A stretch of 64,000 nucleotides of DNA from Stagonosporopsis chrysanthemi (Eukaryota; Ascomycota; Dothideomycetes; Pleosporales; Didymellaceae), in assembly GCA_022560025.1 (NCBI GenBank), contig JAFISE010000001.1, positions 62,001-126,000 on the forward strand, written 5' to 3'. Position numbers and translations under genes: made by a program. How positions within the stretch are numbered: the first letter of the stretch is position 1; the number at the start of each line of letters is the position of its first letter. The notes under the pieces were generated by a model that saw only the letters and a list, made by a program, of their open reading frames with translations, did no database searches and had not been told where the DNA came from. Positions 11,707 through 23,205 of the stretch are shown piece by piece.

Positions 11707-12085
11707 TTACGAGAAGACTTTGCTGCTGCCTGGAGGTTCACGGTGAGTGAGGGAAGGCTCCGAAGGCAAGCCAGCAGTGAAGGTGAAAGACGCGCGCGTG
11801 CAGATCATAACAACAACAACGACAACAGTAGTGATACGTACCGCATTTGGTAGATGGCTTGACAGGCTCGAATCTCTCGCCGCTGTCAATGCGAGCCTTG
11901 AAGTTCTTCGCGCCCGTGAGAATGGGTTGGAAGTCATGCTGGAAAGCACTTGCGGTCTTAACTCCATCAACCGCGGACATCAGTTCGTAATCCTGCATCG
12001 ACAGAGACGTGGTACCGGTCGCACACAGAATAGCAGCGACGACATCTGCGCTGTATGTCTGACCGGTGGCTGCCTTCGGAGGCAT
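11707..12085 (-). CDS. Small protein of unknown function, paralogue B of a tandem pair
   Basis: This is the second member of the tandem pair. Exon 1 (12085-11842, MPPKAATGQTYSADV ...) encodes 81 residues that match paralogue A: a YELMSAVDGVKTASAF block against FDMMSALDGNRTPSSF, and FKARIDSGERFEPV against LKKRVDDGEKFTPV. The donor at 11841 is GTACGT. The most reasonable acceptor (CCAG at 11733-11730) gives a 23-base last exon ending SSKVFS (88 residues); without splicing the frame runs on into Cys-rich residues and stops at 11738. Unlike paralogue A it lacks the KKRK/acidic tail, so it is either a truncated copy or its 3' exon is not resolved. The 3' end is therefore uncertain; exon 1 is firm. 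Confidence 0.62.
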
Positions 12086-12429
12086 CTTGAAATTGTGCGG
12101 ACTTGTGAAGCGATAAGTCGGTGTTGAGTGTTCAAATGTAGTGGGAGGTCAAGGTCTTGGGGCAGCGACTTGATGCTAAGATCGAGCGGCTACCTGTTTG
12201 AGCTTCGCAAGTGAAGGTGAACCTGTTCCGCAAGGGAATAGTGGACTGGAAACCTTCCAACATTTACGGGACCCGCGTGATGCCCTCATGTCAGATACAT
12301 AATTTCCACTTCGGTTCGCTGGGTTCTTCGATGTATGAGTGTGTTGATTAGCTATGCACTTGCAATACGGAACATAGTCACAAGCACAGAATGCAAACCA
12401 GGTCTGATTTCCTACACATGCACAGGCTA
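12086..12429. other. Intergenic region
   Basis: This 344-bp stretch lies between the start of paralogue B and the stop of the SET-domain gene, both on the minus strand. It holds the promoter of paralogue B; no other feature is seen. Confidence 0.5.
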
Positions 12430-14218
12430 CTAGTACTGAATCCAGTCGCCCATCTCCATCAAGATGCTCTTCTGCGATTCGAGCTCTTGGTTGATCACAC
12501 CTCTGTCTGGATTCTGTCCGATGCTTCTCTTGAGCTCCTCGCTCATCTCATCCGCTTTGCTCTGTACACTCTTCGTGAAGGCACTGTTCGGACCATGACT
12601 CAACGCCGCAGCATCTAACACTTGTTTCGTGAGCATCATGGCGATCAATCCCATGTTTGCTCCTGGCGCTCCAATTCCTTCCTCTTCACCCGCGAAGTAA
12701 GCGGCAAGCATCGCCATTTGCCACGTCTGAACCACGCGTACGGGGTGGAATGGTACCGAATGAAGCTTCGGTTGGATATGCTTGTAGCGTTTCGCGCATT
12801 GCGCCCAGGCCACTGAATACGTTGCCGTCGCAAGCAAATTCACAATCAACTCATCTCTTAAGGCAGCATACGGTTGACGATACACCGGCCACAGACCGGA
12901 TTGGTGACACAGCCGCATTCCGTTCACGATGATCTCGTTTGCTTGTTCCGGGGGTGCACGCTGCGCTGCCTCGTACTCGGCAAACGCTTTGCCTTGTATA
13001 GTAGCGATGTATTTCTCGGCTTTCGAGTCGCCCACATAATTCGCTGGGTCTGATGCAAAGCTCTCGCTCCTAGTCATCATCTCGGCGATTTTTTGCATCT
13101 CCTGTGGTAGATCCTTGGAATTGATTGCCCACTTATCCTCGTCAAGTGTCGCACCCTTCTGGCATTTAGTACACCTGCATATAAAGAACCAGCGTTGTTT
13201 AAGCTCGTGCTGACGGCGAGAATAGGGGTTGGTCGTGTCGATATAGGAGATGAAGATCTCTTCGTCCTTCTTGATTGGCTTGAGCGATCGTACATTGACT
13301 TCAGGGCCATCCATGATTATGTATGCGTTAGGATCACAGGAATGGTTGAAATGACCGAGCATCGGATCTACAATGATACCCAAGGGATCGAGTGTAGGAG
13401 TGATGAGTGTCAGCGAGTTTGTGAGTACCTGGTTTTGTGAGTCAAAGTGCTCATCCCCAGTGTTCTTGTCTTCTTACTCTTGCATACATGGCAGCCACAA
13501 AATCTTTGTCGAAAAGATCTTGTGTGAGCGAAAACTGACTTGCGCCCATTGCCATCAACTCAATGTTGCCATAATTGCCATTCGTTTTGAAGTCATCGAT
13601 GTGAGATGGCAGGCTGAGCAGCATTTCCCATGCCTGTTCTGGGATAATGTCGTGTTTCTTCATATTCAAAAGCTCCATGCATGCAAGAACGGCCTTTGGG
13701 ATCTCCCTGTCGCCGAGTTTCTTGAAAATCTTGCATTGGTACTTGTGGCCTCGATTCCAACCAGCCTTCTGGCATGCCTATCGCTGATCAACAACCCGAA
13801 GAGAAACTCTCACATATATACGTACCTTACTACAGTATCGAAACCTTTGGCATCCGGCGCATTTCGAGACCCTAACATCCTCTGGAACATACGTTCTGAC
13901 ACCTGTTGATGCACCTTCGGTCCAAGTGTAGCAATTCGCACAGGTGTCGTGTAGACGCTCGGTGTCCAGCGAGCCCACGATCGGTCGTCTAATTGATGCC
14001 AGGAGCTGTCCTGCCTCGAAGTCTACATTGGCGAATAGTCCGTTGCCCACACTTTCGCCCTTTTCATTCAGGCAGATCGGCGATTTGGCGGGTCGGAACG
14101 GCGCAGATGAATTTGCCCACCCTTCCTCAGCTTCCTCGGCTACATTGAGGACGTGCTTGATGGGCATGTCTGGATGTATAGAGGGAAGGACAGATTCGTG
14201 TTGATCGAATGAACACAA
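12430..14218 (-). CDS. MYND-SET domain protein (SMYD-like lysine methyltransferase)
   Basis: This is a predicted protein-lysine methyltransferase that uses S-adenosylmethionine. The three exons are 14218-13826, 13777-13478 and 13428-12430, all phase 0, giving 563 residues. The introns are 13825-13778 (GTACGT) and 13477-13429 (GTAAGA). A split SET domain starts with GNGLFANVDFEAGQLL (about residue 58). It is interrupted by a MYND zinc finger: CANC at 93-96, CAGC, RYCSK, then ACQKAGWNRGHKYQC. The spacer between the two first Cys pairs is 23 residues, longer than usual for MYND. The SET core follows: NHSCDPN near residue 259 and EEIFISYID. The post-SET Cys cluster is FICRCTKCQKG. The C-terminal half is helical, as in SMYD proteins. 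A second possible start is the ATG at 14167. The target protein is unknown. Confidence 0.85.
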
Positions 14219-14405
14219 TCCGTTCGCTTGGAAACGTCACAAGTTGCAGAGCTCCGTCGCGCGTGTGGAGACTCCACGCTAACCGGATTGAATTAGCGCA
14301 CACGTTCTTCGAGGAAGCTCGAGCGTATGTAGGTAGTTTCGTTCATTACACTTGGGTCCTCGCATTGTCAGTGACCGCATCTGTATCAGCCGAACTACCA
14401 TTTCC

Positions 14406-15174
14406 CTAAGTTCTGAATCTCAGCCATATAGTAAGTGAACGAAATACGACGCCCAGCACAAATAGCGGCACCAACAAGTATCGCGCAGCCCGCAACTCTC
14501 TGCAGAGCGACTGCGCAATGCCACTCCTGCCATGATTCGACAGCAAGCTGCACTCCTCCACATCATGTTCGACGAAGGTGAAGACAAGTGTGATGAAAGG
14601 TCTCAAGATGAAGAATGAAGCTACAAAGTGCAGCGCATTGTGGTAGCCCGTCGTTTTCTCGCTCGGTTACTGTCAGCACATCCGTTAAATTCCCTCTGGT
14701 TGTATATTGCGACACTCACTCTGCTTTCGTGAGATGAAGTCTTCGTCCACAGGAAGAGGAAGAGGAAGAGGCAGCAGTCAACAATGCCGCCACAGGCAGG
14801 CCAAAACAGGAAGCTCATGCCTGTACTCTTCAAGCCCGGAGATGCAGCATAGCTGAGTTGGTTCTTCAGCGACACACTATGTGCGACGACGCCTAGCATG
14901 GTGAGCGACAAGTAGGTGACACGTGCGCTTGTGCTGTGAATTGCGGTAGTCAGAACAGCTAAAACAGAGCTGGTGGAGGTTCTCGCGACCTTGGAGATTC
15001 CGGAGTAGAATGAGCAGCTTCGAGGCCAAGGTAAAGATGTAGTTTATCCCCCGTGTTCTGGCTCGCGGATCCAAAGAACACGGCCCGTCTTATCATCTCT
15101 GTCCCCATGTGTATCACCGTCATTTCAGAGGCCACAACCGCAAGGCGCAGGGATGTGAGGCCGACGTTCCGCAT
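14406..15174 (-). CDS. Possible membrane protein gene, 5' exon structure unresolved
   Basis: Two blocks on the minus strand join cleanly. Frame 14911-14720 (hydrophobic, with GIVDCCLFLFLFLW) ends at donor GTGAGT. Frame 14657-14406 (AAA ACG ..., hydrophobic ASFFILRPFITLVF and LLVPLFVLGVVF) starts after an AG and ends with a stop at 14408-14406. The joined product has at least three hydrophobic segments, as in small fungal integral membrane proteins. Upstream, an ATG at 15174 opens a 71-codon frame that may be the first exon, but I cannot find a donor/acceptor pair linking it in frame. The gene may be decayed or mis-read; I do not name a family. Confidence 0.38.
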
Positions 15175-15380
15175 TCACTTAGCCACCCGATCTCTTGAAT
15201 CGTAGAGAAAGCGGTTTGCGATCACTATCGTTATTGCTCAGATAGTACAGCCTGGAGTTGTTCAAATGGCTTCAGGCTGCCCGTTTCAGTGACATTAGAT
15301 AACGTGGTCCTGTCGTTCATTGTTGACTTGTACGACTTAGGCTGATCCAGGTCTTCAGTCGGAACCATCTACATTATTCA

Positions 15381-17456
15381 CTAGATCTTGCAAAGGCGAC
15401 CATTCTGTGTTTGCACACCCTGTTCGCCATCTCGTACCTCCCATCTCTCGCTACCGACGGCAGTCGTCGCATAAAACACATCTCTTGGATCCCATTTCAT
15501 CTTGATCTCGCTGAGCCTACTATAGTACCCCCCATAAAAGCTTTCTTGCCAGTCAGGCTCCATGACACTAGCCTCGTTCAAATATGTGCCTCCTCCCTCC
15601 GAGACTGGGGAAATATCGCGCCATGGCTGGAGGATGTTCTCCTGTAGATCCTTGTTTGCAATAGCGAGTCCCTCAGGCGTGGAATGATCCAACGATTTAT
15701 TCGACGAGGTGACAAAGAACATTGTGCAGTTACGCCACGCTGGACTAAAGGCGTTGTCGATGTTTCCATACTTGGCAGGCGCTTTGTGGTAGCCGAGGAA
15801 ATGTTTTCCGGAAGACACATGCTCTTTGATGAGAGCAAACGTTTTGTTGTACTTTTCTTCGAAATTGGCACGTGGTACAATGCGATTGGCGGGCAGCGAG
15901 TTGTCCAGACCAATTGGAAATGAGTTAGCACCCCAGGTAGCTTGATAGGCTGAGTAGAAGGTATCGTGAGCAATGCTCTTGTGCGGTGAAGTGAGTGTTA
16001 TGTTGTTGCCGTCTAGAAAATCGAAGAAAGGCTTAATTACCTCGGTGTAGGACTCGATTGCATGGTTGGGGGCGAATAGGAACATCATGTTCAAGAACGG
16101 CATCGGGGTCTTACCCATGATGAAGAATGAGTAAATTTCTGCATCGGCCCAGGTGAGAAACTCATCGAAGAAGTTTTTCGTACCTGCCCAAAAGGCATCG
16201 ACGCTGTTCGTCGTCGCATCAAGGCGCCAGCCCGCGGTAACAACCTTGAGCTTGGGATGGACTCTGATGATGACGGAAACGACTACGGCAAACGTCCCAC
16301 CTCCACCTCCGCGCAATGCCCAGAAAAGATCCGGGTTGGAAAATTGCGAAACGGTTCTGAACCTACCATCGGCAGTTACGACGTTGAAAGCAACCACATG
16401 ATCGGCGGCCATGCCATAAATACCCGCTGATGGCGATATTAGCAACCTGTCTTAAATCTGTTTGCATGTTGATACCCTACCTAGAGGATTCTGTCCTCCA
16501 CCAGTGATCATACCACCGGCATAACCCACACTCTGCAACTTCTTGTCAGTATCATTTACGTGAAACGAAGCGAATCTGCTCACCCAAGATACTGCGCCCG
16601 TGACTGTCACATTGTTCTTGTCCGCAGCCTCATATACCTCTCGTACAGTAACGCCAGCACCCAGCTTCAATGCTGGGCCCGAAAAGCCTGGACCCTCATA
16701 ATCGGGTAAGAAGGTGATTTCCCTTAGGTTGTGCATCCACAAGCTAAGTGCACCAGCTCCAGACGATTTGCCAAGGTAACAATGTCCAGTGTTCTTGATG
16801 ACCAGGCGCATGTTTGCGGTGCGAGCAAGGTTTACAGCTAGCTGAATCTGAGCCACATTGGTGACATTGATAGAGTACTCTGGATATCCACCCATTGTAC
16901 ATTGTTTCCCGCTGGTGTTATTTTAAGGCATACAGGTTCTGCCTTGGAAGATAGGCCACATGGTGGAAGTCGGATCGCTCTCGTGAAAATATGGGGTTGT
17001 AGAATTGCTGAGAACATTTGCACATTGTTTGCTGTCTTGATCGCCCCATTGGGTGTTATAGCAAGACGATACGATTGGAGTTGTTGGTATCAGAGCTCCT
17101 CCCAGGAGCGCGTCGAAAATATCCCACATCTTGTTGCTAGGCCACTTGGGATCACCGGGAAATATCCTGCATGATGTAAGATCGCGATCTCGGTCCAGTG
17201 AGCTGCTGACTGTAGCATTATCAAATGCACCAAAACCAGCAAATTCCTTGGTCAGATTCCCAGCAGCGATTTGTGCAACAACGGCGTCGTTCAACTGCAA
17301 AGTTTCTGCAGCCTGGGGAGGTGCTCCTGCTATCAGCAACGCTGGGACATTGACAAATGCAGGTTCGATGTACGACAAGTAGGGTGTTTGAGCAACGACA
17401 ATAGTGATCAGTAGTGCAGGTAGCACAGATAATGTCGCTCGAGACAAAGAGCCCAT
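15381..17456 (-). pseudogene. Secreted BBE-like FAD-linked oxidase with in-frame stop
   Basis: The family is the secreted FAD-binding PCMH/berberine-bridge oxidases, which oxidise alcohols, sugars or alkaloid-like compounds to give H2O2. The spliced frame would give 656 residues from exons 17456-16584, 16532-16481 and 16426-15381. The introns are 51 nt (GTGAGC) and 54 nt (GTAGGG, branch GCTAAT). It has a signal peptide (LSVLPALLITIVVAQ), an FAD-binding half (VIKNTGHCYLGKSSGAGAL, GGMITGGGQNPLAGIYGMAADHV, WALRGGGGGTFAVV) and a C-terminal BBE segment (YLNEASVMEPDWQESFYGGYYSRL). Codon 178 is TAA (16925-16923), between TCMP and NNTSGKQCTMGGYPEY. Both flanks are conserved, in the same frame, and no intron I can find removes the stop without making another one. 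The product would be a 177-residue fragment lacking most of the FAD domain. I call it a young pseudogene or a nonsense allele. Confidence 0.8.
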
Positions 17457-18502
17457 CGCCGCTGATGCTGAGTGTGGATGACTAGAGGTCTCGGGTTGAG
17501 CTAGAACATATAAGCCGTGGGAAAACTCATAAGGGTTCAGCTAGGAGCACGTTCTAACGTGATCAGTCTTGGATGCGCTGGGTCACCGTGAGTTACAAGT
17601 CCTAGAGAGGAAGGAGAAATATAGTGTTTCATGGATCATGGCAAGTCCATTGGTCGGGACGTGTACATGCAGGTAGTCAATAGAAGATCATTGGTGCTGA
17701 CACCGAAGCGGCCAGCTGCGGAGGCCCACATCAGGATCCTGGTCTTACCTGGACAATCATCATGGTCAGATTTGCTCTCTTGGCTATCTAAATCTTACAT
17801 CGCATGGGTAATGTACGATGCGAGCGGTTTTTGATCCTTGGCACGAAGATCCATGCTAGAAATTGTATCGCTGACGATGCAAAGATACGCAGACCCATCG
17901 AAAGGAAGCTTGGCATGTAGGCAATGATCAGCTTGCTTCAAGAATTTGTCTGCTAGGTGAATTGTTGCCCAATGAACATAATCAACGGCGAAGACCATGT
18001 TCTTCAGTAGGGCTCCATTGTTCGACAGCGGCTTCTATCACGAGCGAATCATGCGCGAATTCTTTGTGACAGCCCATGTGATTTCCGGCCACGAGAACAG
18101 GATCGACCAGAAACCGAAAAACTCCTCTCTTGGTTTCCTCAGCTCCATGCGCCTGCTTCGCAGGTTGATATGAATGTGTACTGCTGAGCGCGGACAGATG
18201 GGTCGTCTTGAGGATACGAACACCGATCTGAGGCAAAAACAAGCGCCAAGCGTGTCAGAAACCAACAAGACTGAACGTGGTCCGAAGACCTTTGAGACTC
18301 TGAATCTCGTGTGCGTGAGTGAGAGTGACGTCGCGTGGCAGATGAAAGAGGCAGCGACGCTAAAACTCCCGCGGAAGGCCCGAGCGTCCGTTCGTGGCTG
18401 AACAACGCGCCTGCAAGTCGAGCTCCACCCAGCAACCATCAGCTGTCGACAATCACGCACGACTGCGCAACTTCGGGAGCAGGATCGCCTGCGTCGCCCA
18501 CC
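17457..18502. other. Divergent intergenic region between FAD oxidase and TAF2
   Basis: This 1-kb stretch separates the minus-strand oxidase start from the plus-strand TAF2 start. No gene is supported. The frame upstream of the TAF2 ATG (18335-18502) is open but begins without an ATG and is treated as leader. Confidence 0.5.
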
Positions 18503-21500
18503 ATGGCGCCCATCGAGACGGCCGAAATCGCGGACGACGCCTCGACGGGCGACACCTTCACTGTGCTGAAGCAGTCGCTCGAGCTCGATATCAGTTTCCG
18601 CCCACGTCGCGTCGTCGGAAAGACAGTCCTGGACATTCAGCCCAGGAAGGGACAGTTTCGCGAAATCGTTCTCAACTGTCGGCAACTGAAGCCGACGCGC
18701 ATATGTATCGACGGGCAGAGGGCGGGCTACAGTTACTCAAACCTGCACGAGCGCCTCACCCTGTACCCTGGCACCGGCCTTGAGCAGTACCACTTCGCAA
18801 AAGATCGGATAGCACGTCATCTCGATCCTAAATCTCCGGCGGACGAGCTGGTAGTTTTTGTGCCTGACAGGGTGAAGATTCGGGAGGTGCGGCCAGAAGA
18901 GGTGGGCGAGCTGGAGAGTGCTCAAGGCGTGTTCTATGCACCGCTAAAGCTTGAAATCGAATACGTATTGGACGACTTTCGCGACGCCTTGCACTTCGTA
19001 GGAGTCGAGGATGGAGACGCACGATACCCTCACGCCTTCACCCGCAACTCACCATTTCCCGGTACGGCGTCGTGTCTGTTTCCCTGCATAGACGATGGTA
19101 CACGCAAATGTCTCTTCGACATCGCTGTCAGGTATCCGCGAACACTCGGCGATGCGCTCAGGAAAGCAACAGCGCTAGCACAGGCAGGCGCAGACGGACA
19201 GGCTCTCGCGATTGGGGCGGACAAAGCGGACAGTGTCATGACGGATATCGACGACGAACTGGGCGACTTGTCTGCTGAGGAAAGAGCCATGGAAATGCAA
19301 GTTATTTGCTCAGGGTCTTTGACTGACGATATCATCGACCAAGTGGATGCGTCTCGCAAAACAGCAAGCTTTACCTGCGATACTCCGGTTCTACCACAGC
19401 ATATTGGCTTTGTCATTGGCCCTTTCGAGCATGTTGATCTATCCGAATATCGCGACACGGCCGATGACGAACGCCTCGGATCGAACGCGGTGAAGGTCCA
19501 CGCCTTTTGCCTGCCAGGAAAGGAGGACGAGGTTAGAAATAGTGCTATGATGCTCGCACGCGCTCTTGACAGCTTTACGGAACGCTTTCAGAGTTATGCT
19601 TTCGGCAACGCCTATAAATTGGCGTTTGTAGACGACCTGGACTGCGACGCTACTCACACTGCTTCATTTTCCATTTGTAGCACTCGTCTGCTCTTTCCAG
19701 AGACAGTATGGGAACCGCTCGAACATACGACCCGGGTTTTGGTACACGCGGTAGCCAGCCAGTGGATTGGAGTCGCCGTCGTAGCTTACAGTCCCTACGA
19801 TTACTGGATCATTATCGGTGGCTCATGGTTTATGGCCGAGCTATATCTGCGCGACCTCTTCGGCCGCAACGATTGGCGATTTCGACAGAAGCAGATGGTT
19901 GACAAGATCATTGCAATGGATCATGAGCGACCCAGTCTGATCGAGCTTGGGCCACTTCTACAATTGCATCCTGCTGAGCAAGAATTCATGGAGATTAAAG
20001 CACTGCTGGTGCTCTCGGTCCTTCATAATCGTCTTGTCAAACAGAGTGGCAAGAACGGTGTAGACAGATGCCTGTACCGCATGTTGTTCAACGCTCGGCA
20101 GGGCAAGTATGACAACGGCGCAATCGCTACCGATGACTTCCTCGATATTTGTGAGAAGGTTGGTCACCAGAAGCTTGAGACATTTTTCAAACAGTGGATC
20201 GAAGGCTCTGGATTTCCTACCTTCACGTGCGATCAGCAATTCAACAAGAAGAAACAGGTCGTCGTGCTCACTATCCAACAAGAACAGAATGTCCTGGCAA
20301 TCGGCAACACCCTCTCTCCTGATGAGTTTGTCCGGAAGACCAAAGAGAGCATGCATAACTTGGCGCCAACATCAAATTGGCCTGTGTTCCTAGGACCCAT
20401 GACAATTCGTATCCACGAAGCTGACGGCACGCCATACGAGCATATTGTCGATATTAATGCATCAAAGGTCAAAGTTGAGATCCCTTACAACACCAAGTAC
20501 AAGCGACTGAAGAGGAACCGGCTCAACAAGGAGCGAATGGCTGCCGCGGCAGGATTAGATGCGTCTGGTGACGCCCAAGAGGATGTCACGTTCTACATGT
20601 TGGGTGACGTGTTTGCATCGCCTGAAGAACAGCAAGAGTGGAGGCTTGGCGACTGGTCCCCTGATGTCGAGCGTCAACAGGAGGGCGAAGCCTACGAATG
20701 GATCCGCGTTGATGCGGACTTCGAGTGGATCTGCAAAGCCAAGGTCGTCATGCCGAGCTACATGTATATTTCGCAGCTGCAGCAAGACAAAGATGTCGTT
20801 GCACAAGCTGAGGTAGGCCCATCCTTCGTTCATCGGTGTTCTCGCTGACCCTACAGTCAATTCAATTCCTTGCAACAAAGGAGGACAAGCTTATATCGAC
20901 GTTCCTTGTCAAGACTCTCATGGACACCCGCTATTTCCATGGCATACGGACTATGGCTGCTGATGTTTTGGCTCAGAGTGCTAAGCAGAGTCTGGACTGG
21001 ATCGGTCTCTTCCACCTTAAGAAAGCTTTCCAGGACCTCTTTTGCTTACCAGGGTCACCTATGACCAGGTCCAATGATTTCTCTGATCGAAGCCTGTACC
21101 TCATCCAATGTGCCATCCCCAAGGCAATTGCTAGAATCAAAGGCGAGAACGGTAAAGCGCCCATGGAGGCGAAGCGTTTCATACTCGATCTCATGCGATA
21201 CAACGACAATCGTGGCAACGATTACAGTGATGACCACTACATCTCAACTCTTATGAGATGTTTGGCTGAGTGTCTTATCAGCGTCCCATCCGGTATTGTG
21301 GCTGACTTCGACTTTCGTGCACAAGCCGAAGAGTTTGACTTTACAAAGAAAGCCATCGAAGAGCTCACCCGTCATCAAAGACTGGACGAATGGATCCCAA
21401 CCTTCCAAAATATCTATACGACCACCGGTCTCGAGTGCACGCTGAAGCTTGTCATGAATCGGGTTATGCCTTTCAAGCCTTCAGAATTCTCACAGTATGC

Positions 21501-23205
21501 TCAACTTGGCAATGCAGACAATGTGCGTTTGAAAGCTTGGGAATGCCTTGTCCGACTGGGTATGATTCGGAAGGACAGCATGCTGAGATTTTTGATGCAC
21601 GATATTCGTTCAGACCCTTCTCCTTACTTCAGGAAACAGCTTCTCCTTATTCTTGATATTGCCGTCGGGCAGATTGCGACCGGGGAGGGTTTCACGCCAA
21701 CCAGATCTCAAGAGGTCACCGGTGGCCTAGTTATTGATTCAGATGCTGACAATTCTGCCCGTACCTCGAGTCTTGCACGCCAATCGCTGGCAGGAGCACT
21801 CAACGGACTGAAGCAGGATTTGGTCAACAACCAGACGCTTCGACTGGTACTCGAAGAGGCTCTGAACTCTAGAACTCTGTCGCTTAGTGACATGACGCAT
21901 CTATTGGATTTCTGCGACATGATCTTCCGAGACCGCAGGAAGAACACTTTGCCCGTAAAGCTTCGCTACCCACGCTACTGGAAGATCAAGCATCTTGGCC
22001 AAGCGAAGTTGCAGTTTACACAGACTAACAAGTTCCGTACTAAGCCGCTGCACCCGCTGGCTAAAGAGGCTCCACCTACACCTGCACCTGCACCTGCACC
22101 TGCACCTGCACCTGCACCTGCACTTGCACTTGCACCTGCACCTGCACCTATACCTATACCTGCACCTGCACCTGCACCTGCGCCAACGCCAGCACCAGCA
22201 CCGGTATCTGCACCAAAGGAGTTGTTTCGGGAGTTACCCACTCAGCCATTACCGGCGCCCGTGGTTCCACCGAGAGCTCCAGCACCAAGCGTCGTCGCGC
22301 CGCCAAAGCCCAAATTATCTCTCAAATTTGGGAAATCGAGCATGTCTGGAAGTGCAACTTCTCCTCCGCCCTCGGCCTTGGCGAGGACACAGCCAACTTT
22401 CTCACCGCCTATCAAGCATGCTTCACCTGCGCCAATGTCGGCACCACCTTCGCGAAAACCATCGCCAGTACCACAACCAGCGGCTGTGAAGCAAGAGTCA
22501 CCTATTCTGCCACCGAAGCCATCAAACTCTTCGGCTGTACCACAGCCCAGGAAGGATCCCACGCCGGCGCCTGTCGCTAAGACGCCTGTTCCTCCACATA
22601 CTGCAGTGCCAACACCAGCTCCGGCATCAAGAGCATCGGCTGCACCAGCAGCAGCATCAGTGCCCGCACCGTCGCGTCCAAAGCCTGCACCGGTCAACAT
22701 TCCGAAAGCTATCTCGGCGCCGTCGCCCATTCACTCTCCGATTCCCTCGTCTGGTCCCAGGATTAAGATCAAGACTAAGACTGTACCGGGATCTTCTGCA
22801 CCCAATTCTCGCCCTTCGACACCGGCGCCATCTCGACCAAGTGGACCGCCATCACGGAACAACACAGCTCCTGCTCCTCCTCCAAGGTCTGCGACTTCTA
22901 CCCCCGCACCACGACCAGCACCTGTGTCATTGAAGCCAAGCCAGCCTAAGTCTAGGAAGAGTAAAATCGTTAAGCTCAGGCTGCCTTCCGATGTACTTGC
23001 ACAGTTCAGGAATGAGAACAGCAAGAAGAGAAAGCTGGCTGCCAGTGCTGAGGACAGGCCGTTCAAGCGGCAAAGCGTCGAACCTAATGGGCTCGTGAAC
23101 GGAGCTGCTAACACTGGCTTGGTGAAGATCGAAAAGTCTGGTGGCGACAAGAAGAAACTGATTGTTAGGATGAAGGTTGATAGGTTTAAGCTGCCCCGTT
23201 CATGA
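18503..23205 (+). CDS. TAF2: TFIID subunit TAF2
   Basis: This is the large TFIID subunit that contacts initiator DNA at core promoters. Exons are 18503-20812 and 20857-23205, with an intron at 20813-20856 (GTAGGC...ACAG), giving 1,552 residues. I chose the ATG at 18503 because its context is CACCATGG and the N-terminus begins just before the conserved region. Residues about 30-560 have the M1-aminopeptidase-like fold. Where an active enzyme has HExxH, this protein has VHAVASQW (near residue 415), so it is non-catalytic, as TAF2 is. HEAT-like helices follow to about residue 1140. The C-terminus is Pro/Ala/Ser-rich disorder, including a (Pro-Ala)n tract from a hexanucleotide repeat near residues 1175-1218. 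It ends in Lys-rich clusters (SRKSKIVKLRLP, KKLIVRMKVDRFKL). Yeast TAF2 is about 1,400 residues. Confidence 0.93.
22071..22200 (+). repeat. Hexanucleotide (CCTGCA)n microsatellite within TAF2
   Basis: About twenty imperfect copies of CCTGCA/CCTACA in the TAF2 frame encode a Pro-Ala tract, with Leu and Ile codons arising from single-base changes (CTTGCA, CCTATA). The repeat unit is a multiple of three, so length changes keep the frame. Confidence 0.9.

Noticed and set aside
18335..18502. Upstream extension of TAF2
   Set aside because: The frame is open but starts without ATG; the first ATG with good context is at 18503.
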